Origin: Hsuehochloa calcarea
Taxonomy: Eukaryota > Streptophyta > Magnoliopsida > Poales > Poaceae
Length of the DNA: 64,000 bases
Reading direction: 5' to 3'
Assembly (NCBI GenBank): GCA_036346395.1
Contig: CM070605.1
Span: forward strand, 2,728,001 to 2,792,000
Shown here: positions 33,001-42,021 of the stretch, piece after piece
Position numbering within the stretch: position 1 is the stretch's first letter
How the letters are laid out: each line of letters begins with the position of its first letter
Notes under the pieces: generated by a model
The model's database searches: none
What the model was told of the DNA's origin: nothing
What the model saw: the letters and a program-made list of their open reading frames with translations, nothing else
Translations under genes and position numbers: made by a program

Positions 33001-33328
33001 TGTACAAAACATCAGCTCCGTTTCTTTCTCACACTAAATTGCCCATGTACTAACCAAAGAAAATTCGAGGGTTTACTATACCAAAGGTAATGAAAATTTC
33101 CACCCATTTCCATGGAGAACACGAAGCCACCGAGCATCAAGTTTCTTCAACACCCCCAAGATATTACGAAACGAAGGGCTTGTTCTAGGACTATCCAAGA
33201 GAATATCGCAACCCTAGCTTCCTCTGTTCAGGCGAGACACGCGAAAAGGGACGATGAGAGCGAGGGAATAGGTAAGCAGGCGTAGAGTCGAACCCCATGT
33301 CCACGTCGTTGTAGTCGTCGTCCGCCAT
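30043..33328 (-). CDS. NRPB6: RNA polymerase subunit RPB6 (shared by nuclear RNA polymerases)
   Basis: Small subunit common to RNA polymerases I, II and III, also used by plant Pol IV and V; it helps assemble and stabilise the largest subunit at the clamp base in the nucleus. Six exons on the minus strand: 33328-33294, 31867-31834, 31750-31578, 31499-31448, 30266-30199, 30112-30043. Each junction is GT-AG, and the joined frame is 432 bases, giving 143 residues, close to the family's usual ~144. The start is MADDDYNDVDMGYEDEPPEP. An acidic N-terminal half follows, then the conserved core SKYMTKYERARILGTRALQI, MNAPVMVELEGETDPLE, RKIPFTIRRYLPDG and the tail VDELIVEDSWKRQVGGG. No stops or frameshifts. 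Intron 1 is 1.4 kb with internal repeats. Confidence 0.95.
32571..32895. repeat. 170-bp tandem duplication in intron 1 of NRPB6
   Basis: AATGTTGGGTGAACTAA begins at 32571 and again at 32741, and the following text matches to the GAGAGA tracts at 32700 and 32840 (AATCCATGGCCATGGACACC, CATCCTCCTATTTCATCAAT). The ATGGCCATGGACACC phrase is itself duplicated at 32633 and 32667. A weaker related copy lies near 32255. Confidence 0.85.
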
Positions 33329-34060
33329 GGCTTCCGCCGCCGCCGCGCCGCTCGCCTTGGTCGCTCGGCTAGGCTAGGGCTATGCGCGCGGCTGGAGGGG
33401 GGCAAGAATCGAAGGGAAAAGAGGACAGGGGCGTTTTGGTTATAACCTAGTGAGGCCGGCCACCTCCCGTACGAATCGCTGCCGAGCACGAATCTTCAAG
33501 ACATACCCCGTAATCCATACGGGATGGGTGCCCCCAAACCACCAGCATTATTTAAAATAGAAAATTTACAATATATTACCGAATAACTGCATTTTATCTT
33601 AACTAATAAAACTTTAAATTTAAATCGTCCTACCCGGTAAAACCCTCGTCCTCATCGTTCTACACCAGCAATGGCCAAGCCGAGGAAGCAAATGCATGCA
33701 CTCGCCGTAGACCGTGGAGCCGCCGCCTCCTCTCCACTCCGCCTCAACTCCCCACTAACTCGCAGGTGGCAACGCCAAGCTTCGTGACTGAACTCTAGCC
33801 TAGGGTTTCTCAGCGACTCCTTTCCCCCGCCTCCCATAGCGCCTTCCCTCGGGGAAAACCTTTTCGTTTTCAAAAAAAAATTCGCAGGGGCGAAACAACT
33901 TAAATAACCGAAATTTTATAAATTCGATTGAAAAATACGTTAAAGTGGTCAACTCGGCATTGGAATTTGGGCGTGATTGGACCAAAATTTTGGCAAAAAA
34001 AAAAGAGGTGAAATAATGCGCAAGTGAGAATTTAAGACATCAAAAAAACATATACATAAG
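33329..34060. other. upstream region of NRPB6 with a possible divergent first exon
   Basis: 33329-33400 is likely the 5' untranslated region and promoter of the minus-strand gene. On the plus strand 33671-33787 is a 38-codon frame starting MAKPRKQMHALAVDRGAAAS in a good start context (CCAGCAATGG), GC-rich like a grass first exon, ending in TGA. There is no recognisable continuation. It could be a truncated divergent gene or chance. 33790-34060 shows nothing further. Confidence 0.3.
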
Positions 34061-34345
34061 AATATCAGATCAACATAAAGATTTCAGATCTCGGATTTTC
34101 AGATTTGTTGCTCCGTTCACATTCAGTGTAAAACTGCAAATACACGTCAACAAGCTATCAGAATATCAGATCAACATAAAGATTTCAGAGCTCAGATTTT
34201 CAGATTTGTTGCTCCTTTGACATTCAGTGCAAATACACATCAATAGGCTATCAGAATATCAGATGTAAAGATTTCAGATCTCAGATTTTCAGATTTGCTG
34301 CTCCTTTCACATTAAGTGCAAATACACATCAACAGGCTGCTGCTC
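34061..34345 (+). repeat. ~93-101-bp tandem repeat, three copies
   Basis: AATATCAGAT followed by AAAGATTTCAGA, then TCAGATTTTCAGATTTG, begins at 34061, 34162 and 34255. The copies differ by small indels. The remainder of 34345-35087 is AT-rich without a gene; it may belong to the interior of the adjacent hAT relic. Confidence 0.85.
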
Positions 34346-35087
34346 CAGTGGTCCATTCCAATGCTCTTCTAGCTGAAAAAACAAAGAATTAATGTCACAG
34401 ACTCACAGTCCATATACACATCAATACATACATATATACACATCAATACATACATATTAGCTCCGTTCCAATGCTCGTCCAGCAGAAATCTTCAAGATGG
34501 GTGCATATATATGAGACATATATATTAGGTTAATTTTTGTTACTTTGGTATACTTAAAGCTAGAAGAATAAGAGGATAATTTAGCCTACCTGGTGTTGAA
34601 TTGTACGGATAGGAAGGCCTGTCCCCGATAACAAGAAAAACCAACTCCCAAAATGAATTTATGCTGATTTCCATAAGAGCCCAAAAATTGTTATATGGCA
34701 ATCAGTAACAATGACCTGCAGCCAATTAGTGCTAATAATATACTAATACTTCCAGCAAATTAGCAATGCATATTATGGTGTACCATTCTGTAGATAAAAA
34801 CATGTGAGACTGAAGTTGAACGGCCACTACGACAACGGTCACAATTAAAAACCATAAATTCTTCCAGGTTTAACAACAATAAACAGTTCAACAACTAATA
34901 GGAAAACCCACAACCAAAAGTTCTGCAAAATCAAATCATGCCTTGTATACTCCAGCTCAGTATGTTATGACCTGATACAAATAAAATTATGCTAATTAAT
35001 AATGGCAAAACCACAAGATTAACAACTACCTCTTAATAGAATAATTGCTATGAAATACCTTAGCTCACTACATGTGAAATATCTCAG

Positions 35088-35885
35088 CTAATAGAGGCTT
35101 GAGCGGTCTTTCTTCTTCTTCTTGACCGGCTTTGACCGTTGAGGACGATGACTATGAGCATCACTATCTTCTGTAATCTCCTCGTATTCTTCTCATCCAC
35201 TACCATCATCGTCATCATCCTTGGATGAGGTATCATCAAATTCATCCTCTTCGTCACCGTCATCACTCTCCATAAATTCTCCCTCTTCATCCACCATTGG
35301 CATCTTTCCTTTCTTCACCTTTGCCTTTCTTCCAACACAAGAAAGCTTCCTCGTTGAGTTCTCTTGACGTATTTCATCAAGAATAACCCGAGATGGGGAT
35401 CCTCCCTCATCTCGAATCGGGCATGATTCACTTTGGGACTTATTAAGCCAATCCATGATTGGGTTTGATTGATCAAACAGTGTGGCATCCATCATTATTG
35501 CACATGGATCAAGGTCCTTCTCATCCTGTTCAATCTCATGCTGGATGCGTAGTTTCAAATTGTAATGACATATACCAGCTTGTGCAGCTTCTCATGACCT
35601 AGTCGGTTTCTCACCTTGGTATGAACTAATGCGAATGTGCTCCAATTGCGCTCACACCCGCTGGATGAGACCCATTGTGAGACGATCCACAAGGTATATT
35701 TTTGTAAGAGTTTGACTTCTCCTCCATACTGGAACCACCAGGCGGCTGCGAAATCAAAATAACACAAATTATTGAAGGAAACTACTTTTCAATGGTCATT
35801 AGATCTAAATTTGTTTCACTTACTTGGGATAACAACGGATGCTCCAAGGCGTGCCATCACTCCATAAACCTTCCCTTTAGAAGCA
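35088..35885 (-). pseudogene. hAT transposase C-terminal fragment
   Basis: C-terminal part of a domesticated-looking or decayed hAT-family transposase. Minus strand from about 35885: GKVYGVMARLGASVVIP, a GT-AG intron-like gap at about 35835-35760, then the hAT dimerisation domain AAWWFQYGGEV, SSSGCERNWSTFALVHTK, RNRLGHEKLHKLVYV. A one-base loss near 35575 shifts the frame. The acidic tail follows, with FMESDDGDEEDEF, a TGA near 35197, and the same frame continuing to a basic end (KPVKKKKKDRSSLY) at a TAG at 35088-35090. The catalytic and zinc-finger BED parts are absent; the fragment abuts an LTR end at about 35886. Confidence 0.85.
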
Positions 35886-36042
35886 CGACAATTATTGATG
35901 TTGGGATTAACCCTATTAAATTATTTTGGTATGAAAGTCTATATTAAGCTTTAAATAAAAATTAATAAAAATTCAAATAATGTATTTTCCAACACGTAAC
36001 TATTCAAAAGATTTTTAAAACTCAGAAAATTGGGATGTTACA
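35886..36042 (-). repeat. gypsy LTR start fragment
   Basis: Ends AAATTGGGATGTTACA at 36042 and shares GATTTTTAAAACTC and ATATTAAGCTTT with the complete LTR near 8290-8450. About 157 bases of an LTR start remain, joined directly to the hAT fragment on one side. Confidence 0.72.
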
Positions 36043-36071
36043 GTGGCGACGTGAATTAATATCACGTCAAT

Positions 36072-36478
36072 ACTAGGGCTGGAAAAACGGCTCGAAGCTC
36101 GCGAGCCGGCTCTGCTCCGCTCGAGCTCAAGCCGGCTCGGCTCGGGCTCGTGACTTTTCGAGCCCGAGCTGAGCCCACCATTCAGCTCGCACAAAAAACG
36201 AGCCGAGCTTGAGCTGGCTTGCGAGCCTCGATTGGCTCGGCCCATAGAAAACCGACCCATCCCTTAGCCTACCCTCCATCCGCCGGCCCACCCTCCAGGC
36301 ACCATCCAGCCGGCCCATCCCTCCAGGCGCCATCCGCCGGCCTACCCTCCAGGCGTCATCCAGCTCGAACGAGCTTTTCGAGCCAGCTCGAGCTTTTTTC
36401 GAGCCGAGCCGAGCCGGAGTTCACACCGAGCCTGGGCGAGCTCGGCTTGAGTCGGCTCGGCTCATTTCCAGCCCTAGT
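36072..36478. mobile_element. 407-bp GC-rich foldback element
   Basis: The left end ACTAGGGCTGGAAA is mirrored by the right end TTTCCAGCCCTAG. A candidate 5-bp duplication TCAAT flanks both sides (36067-36071 and 36479-36483). The interior is built of GAGCTCG/GAGCCGAGC and GGCTCGG phrases in both orientations, so the whole element can form a hairpin. Short open frames on both strands come from this composition. Confidence 0.7.
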
Positions 36479-36483
36479 CAATT

Positions 36484-37275
36484 CCTTTCAACTCCTCCCA
36501 TGTGGAACACCAAGGCTCTTCTCTTCGATCACGATCTTCTTGCATGTTATCCCACTATCTACGAACCTGATTAGCAAAGGTTCTTTTCACAATTCTCATC
36601 TTCCTGATAGAAGAGAAATTGTGATGCTTGAAGAATTGTTCCATTGCTTCCTCCCAAATGAAATATTCTTCTAAAGTGGTTCTTGTTGCTAGTCTCGGCA
36701 TGGTTGATGGTAGCATCTCCAAGAACTTTTTGTCGGCTAAGGTAGCCGGCACGAATCCAGCATGAGCAACCATCGCTCTGATACCACCTGATGCAGATCA
36801 AACCTCGACATGAGATTAAATTCGTAGGTTGTCCGATCTTTCACGGTGGAACTCAAAGATAGGTAGTGCGTCGTTTTCTTCTCTTAGCGTCTGATGAACA
36901 GTACCCTACACATGAATAGCAATCTAAAACAAATCTCCTCGATAAACCTTCTCCCATGCTCACCGCAACACGTGAACAAAGGTAGTAGAACTGAAGTTCC
37001 AATGAGCAAAATCCAACACCTCAATTGGATTCAACACACCAATACCAATTCCTAACTGAAAATCTCAAAAACACACGCCAACAATGGCCACCAAAACCAT
37101 GATAATTTTATGGTACCTATTTCTGAACTCATAATTTCTGAACTCTCACCCCAATTTGGTGGAAGACCTTTGGCTTTTACATACATACACGCACACAGGA
37201 CCATTAACTAGCTAGCACACACACACACATAGACTCGGACTAGAACTCAACTTGAATGGGACTTGGACTACTTCA
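36484..37275 (-). mobile_element. truncated LTR retroelement: probable LTR, PBS and start of gag
   Basis: A PBS (plus strand GCTCTGATACCA, 36775-36786) identifies the minus orientation. A likely LTR of about 487 bp extends from TGATGCAGATC at 36789 to a CA near 37275. Downstream on the minus strand, 36773-36555 is an open frame resembling a gag start (VPATLADKKFLEML, LEEYFIWEEAMEQFFKHH). The element is cut at about 36484 by the foldback element's flank. LTR outer limit and lineage are uncertain. Confidence 0.6.
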
Positions 37276-38150
37276 AACCTCTGCCACGTGCAAACCATCA
37301 AACAAAACTAGTCATTGTTCGCTTTCATCAGACTAGTCGTAGAATGTGGAAAGTTTTCCATCCACATCCTTCCTAGTTGCGATATTTCTAAACACGTCTA
37401 CAGGTTGGAACAGTCGTGGATATCCGTATCTCTCTTGCAAGAGACTGCGTTGTTCTATCGCATACTGCAATTTCGTATCCAATGGCTCAAATTTAGAACT
37501 TCACCTTTTTGAAGCAAAAGTAAACCATTATTTATGAAACCATAAATGCTTTTATTTTTTGTAAAATTGATGTCTATGACACGTGGAATTTCTAAAGATC
37601 GGTGTGTGAAACCTATAATTTGTACTATGCTATTTATGATACAAAATACTACCCATCTCTTCTACACATGCCTTTTTAGCGGCTATTAACAAGAGGTCTT
37701 CCACCACTGCAAGCCCCTTGGCCGCCAACATAAGCTCCTCCGTAGAATGGGAAATGGATATGAGTTATTTGTATTATTCGACTACCGTATTTGATAGGAT
37801 ACGAATAAGGTATATATCTTCCCATTTGATTAACAAATTCGCATGAAAAATATGGATGTGAATATGATAAGGACTTTTTCGATCCGAAATGTTATATTAT
37901 CCAAACAATTTGTATTTGTATTAGAATTCGATGAAGCGATATACAAATTTTATCTATGAATTCAAGTTTCTTTAGGTGAAGTAAGTAAATTAGAATAATT
38001 AAGTGTGATTCAAATTCTTATTTGTTATGGCATTCGATTCGTATTCATTTTTGTTTAAAAAATATGAATACAAATGTGCTTTCACCACTATTCTATTCGT
38101 ATGAGGAAGATATGTTCATATTAGAAACTTGATTGTGAAACTCTATATTT
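37272..38150 (+). repeat. dispersed repeat copy A (partner of 55655-56440)
   Basis: Starts TCAAACCTCTGCCACGTGCA and matches 55655-56440 in direct orientation over most of its length, for example GTGGAAAGTTTTCCATCCAC and GATCCGAAATGTTATATTAT. Copy A contains about 180 extra bases (37658-37835) not present in copy B. No coding capacity is evident. Class unknown. Confidence 0.75.
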
Positions 38151-38189
38151 ATCTATGAATGTAGAGTATGGACTGGGAAGTGGGTATAA

Positions 38190-38550
38190 AAGAATAAGGC
38201 CCAAATCTTCATCATCATATTATACCTCTATAGACTTGATGATTATTCTTAAAAATATGCATAAAGATAATTATATTTCATTATGTTCATAACATTGAAT
38301 AATATGTTATCTTGTTCCTAGAATAATATCATATTAGAACACATATGAATAGACTAGTATATGTATTGGTTGATGACTATATTTCACAGGTCATGGATAT
38401 GGAGATATCAAACCAAAAATATGGACACATGTTAGAAAATATGGTGTTGAAAAAGGCCCACCTTGCAACATTGTTGAGATTGATATGATTCTATGTATCA
38501 TTAGTTGGTCTCAAGCAATGATGATGTATAATCCTTAGACCTGAGATTAG
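38190..38550 (+). repeat. diverged BARE/Angela-like copia LTR, part 1
   Basis: Plus-strand text such as GATTGATATGATT, CATTAGTTGGTCTCAAGCAA and AATCCTTAGACCTGAGATTAG matches the reverse of 19440-19560. It stops at 38550, where a solo LTR is inserted, and resumes at 40582. The expected LTR start is not preserved, so the left limit is approximate. Confidence 0.68.
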
Positions 38551-40581
38551 TGTGAATATCATGGGGATATTCTCATGATCTTATGATGATGTTACAATTG
38601 GCAATGGTGTTGAAAATTTATCAATTCATACGTTTTCGGCAAGTTTCAGTTCTGTCAGGCCATAATTGGTCTGACCGGCCAAGGAGGCGGTTAGACCGGC
38701 CACCCCTGGCGGTCGGACCGGCCAGTGGCGGTCGGACCGGCCAGTGGCGGTCCGACCAGCCATAGGTGGCGGTCGGACCGGCCAATATAGAAAGTTGATT
38801 TTAGAGCTGTGCCAAAAATAGAGGGTTTAGACAAGAGAGGGGATTCTATTGCACTTAGTCTCACAATTTTTGGAGTCTCCAGTCAAAAGTTCTATTCATT
38901 TGAAATTTCTAGAGCGCTTTCGGTTTTCAGGTGCTGAAATTTGGCTAAGTCCCTCTTGGGCGATCGGCCGGCGAGGCGGCCTGACGGCCGAGCGGCCTGA
39001 TCGGGCCAGAGAGGCGATCAGACCGACCATTGAATGGCAGTCTGACCAGATTTCACTTGGTTCGTCGGCTTTCATAGCGACGATGTTTATTGATTGAGTC
39101 AAGTTCATGAGTTTCAGTACATATGTGTTTCATGATGCATGTTTTGACTAACATAGGTCAAGTTGCAAAGAACTTGTTCTTAGGATCGATTTCTTGGTCT
39201 ATTGTTGTGCATGTTGCTTGGAGGTCAACGACGGTCAACGGTGAGGATGATCGGGACTAGGCTGGAGAGCTGAGGTTCAGAACGATCGTCGATGCAAGAT
39301 GAAGTCATTGGATTCGAGCGTGGCGCAAAATGGACAAGGATGATCGAACGGGAAGTTCGATGCGACGGGTTGCATCAAGCGGCGCGGGGGTCGGTGCAAG
39401 TGCCATGGTGGTTTCGGTGGGAGCCGGATGGGAGAGACTTGCCGACATGATGAGAGCCGCTGATCAACCTACACGTGGTGAATCATGGAACTGCTTCATA
39501 AAGATTGGACTCGGTCTTCAGAGAAGGATCAAGAAGGGGTATTTTGGTAATATCACTAAAATACCACCTTGTTTGCTTTTGGCTAAACCGCGGCGCAAGA
39601 CGACGTAAGGAGAAGTGGTTTATGTCAAGAGAAGATGAAGACGGCGCTTTAAAATACGTGCGTAATTTAAACCCGTTTGTGTGTGGGCTTAACGGATGCC
39701 CAATAGGAACTCTTCTAGAAGGTTAGCCTCCACTATAAATATGGGAGGGTGCTGTGCACCTCCTCTAATCCTTTTACTTATTTGGAAACCCTAGTTTTGT
39801 TTTTGAGATTAGGGAGTGGAGAGGTTAGGATTATTGAAGGGGAAATTGATTGTGTGCTCATGTATTGAGTTTTGTCCTCCATGTTAGAGTGGCTCTAAAC
39901 CAGCAACAATCATAAATCAATCTATGTAAGTTTTCTTGAGATTAGTCTCTTTTCGTTCTTGCTCTCTATTTTGTGATTTTGGGGCCTTCTTTGATTCTCA
40001 AGTTTTCCTTCGATTTCTGCCCCTAATCTTTCTTGCTATGACATGTGGGATATCATCTAGGATCATCTTGACCATCTCTAACCCACGAGCAAGGTTTTTG
40101 ATCTAGTTTTCGTTTTGTCTCGGTTTTGAACCATCCTTTACTCAAACGGGAAAATATCATAAGTTTGACAAGGATCTTCACGATCTTTAATTGGAATAGG
40201 TTCCTAATATCCTAGAGAAGGTGTGTTCCAAGTTTCATCGAGTTTGGAGTTGTATATCAAAAGTTACATCTATTTGCAACTTCGTTTTTCTGGCTGATTT
40301 CACTGTTCATCAGGCTGGAGGTCAGACCGCCCAAGGTGGCCGGTCCGACCGCCATTAACATAGAGGCCAGACCGCCCCTTACTTTAAAAATGAGTTTTGG
40401 TTGTTTTTTGTTGTTTTGCTCCGGGGTTTAGATTGGACTCAATACAAAACTTCTGTTGTGCTTGCATATCGATCTTCATAGCTCTCATAGCTATTGGAGT
40501 AAAAATCGTATTGAATCGATCTTTGTGAAAAAGCAATCGTGCTCCTATTCACCCCCCTCTAGTCGCCGTTTCGGTCCAACA
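38551..40581 (+). mobile_element. solo LTR of the SIRE/Maximus-type copia family
   Basis: Begins TGTGAATATCATGGGGATAT and ends TTCGGTCCAACA, the same termini as the LTRs of the complete element at 42022-53172, with a length of 2031 bp. Flanks are ATTAG (38546-38550) and ATCAG (40582-40586), a 5-bp target duplication with one mismatch. It contains a TATA box at 39733-39742 (CTATAAATAT) and an array of GGTCGGACCGGCC motifs at 38660-38790. It interrupts the surrounding copia LTR exactly at GATTAG|CATRGTTTCC, as the inverted copy near 19430 shows. Confidence 0.9.
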
Positions 40582-41804
40582 ATCAGCATGGTTTCCTACA
40601 TATGTAGTAGCACTCTTAGGGGTTGTCAAACACTACTTGTAACTGGGCAGTTATAAAGGTAGCTTTCAGGTATGCTATGAAATATGCGAATGGATGTGAC
40701 TAGTCAGATATGGGATTTTCCCCTCCTAACATAACATGAGAGATGTCTCTAGGCCCCTCGTTGTGGTCGGATAAAGAAAGTAGTTGGCCATGCCACTAGT
40801 GGTCGAAGTGTCGACCACATGAAATTATTCGATACTTGATCGAGAAAGTATTGAAAAGTCCATGGATGATACAACATCTCACGTGGAGTTCAACCAGACA
40901 TCGTGAGGCAAAGGGAGAATATACGAGAAGGTCTTTCAGTTCGATCAGATACGGACTAGTCGTATGGATATACGAGCTGGTTATAGGCTAGTCGAACATG
41001 GTCACTAAGTGGTCGAAACCTGGTCGTAAGGAGTTACAAATTGGTCGAGACCAAATATGAACTAGTCGTATAGAGATACGAGCTGGTCGTTAGTGATATG
41101 GACCTGGTCATAGATCATATTGCATTAAGGTTTGTCCGATATATTCTATGTGTGTTTGGGAATCGTTATGTACTGCTAGGTACCGCTAACGACTAGTGGT
41201 CAAAAAAGAGTTTTCGAGTCACAACCGATTACACATGAACCTATAGGGTCGCACACTTAAAGGGCTATGATTTGATTTGGATGGTGATTCGAATTCTTGT
41301 AGGCCATGAGTTCCTAATGGGCCTCAAGTACGAGACCCATTATGGATGCCTATAAATAGAGGGGCGGTAGCAAGGGGTGTGATGATCTTTTGAAGAACTC
41401 CTGAAACACTAATAGCCACGCCTTCCTCAACCAAGCCGCCGGTGCTAGCACTCCAGTGCGTGATGCCCCTGCCTGTATATGTGGATACCTTGGAGGTGTT
41501 GCAAAGCATCAGAACTAGGACGATCCGCAACTTGTGATGATCACAGGAGTAGGAGGAGAAGACGCGTGGCGAGTACGACCACTCGGAGGAGAAGACGTGC
41601 GGCGAGTACGACCACTCGAAGGAGAAGACATGCGGCAAGTACGACTACTCGGAGGAGAAGACGTGTGGTGAGTACGACTACGACCACATCGACTAGCTAC
41701 ATCGACTCTACTTCCGCTACAAGTCGGCGTGTCTAGTGGTAATCTCGTGATCTATTACTAGCTGAGGTTCCTTGGTTGCGTGGTAAAATTTTATTTTGTG
41801 CTAT
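40582..41804 (+). repeat. diverged BARE/Angela-like copia LTR, part 2
   Basis: Continues the LTR interrupted at 38550: AGCATGGTTTCCTACAT, AACTGGGCAGTTATAAAGGT, CCTCCTAACATAACATGAGA match the reverse complement of 19010-19430. Several ACTAGTCGTA and GGTCGAA phrases recur, and 41555-41680 contains short GC-rich CGAGTACGACCACTCGGAGG repeats. The end against the antisense gag at about 41805 is approximate. Confidence 0.7.
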
Positions 41805-42021
41805 CGTAGCCTTCCCGCGATCCTTCAGTCAAGTGGTTCAATAATGACATGCCTTCTCCATTCTTGCACGAATAAAGCTTCTACTTGAAATACTTCTTAC
41901 TGGTCAAATCTTTGGTTATGCAAATCTGCTCCAATTTAAACCATAATGTGTCGGTGGTCTTCTTCAAAACATCCTACGAAATATTATTTGATAGATGAAG
42001 ATGAATTAGAGATAAGGCTTT
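41805..42021 (-). pseudogene. antisense copia gag, part 2 (split by the SIRE-type element)
   Basis: Minus-strand text reads KALSLIHLHLSNNIS, TTDTLWFKLEQICITKDL, then MSLLNHLTE, typical of a Tork-type copia gag. Stops occur within it. It is the continuation of 53178-53347, from which it is separated by the 11.15 kb insertion; the target duplication GCTTT (42017-42021 and 53173-53177) lies inside this coding text. Confidence 0.8.

Noticed and set aside
36015..36674. Frames of 68-151 codons across the foldback element
   Set aside because: They run through the GC-rich palindrome and its flanks without conserved motifs.
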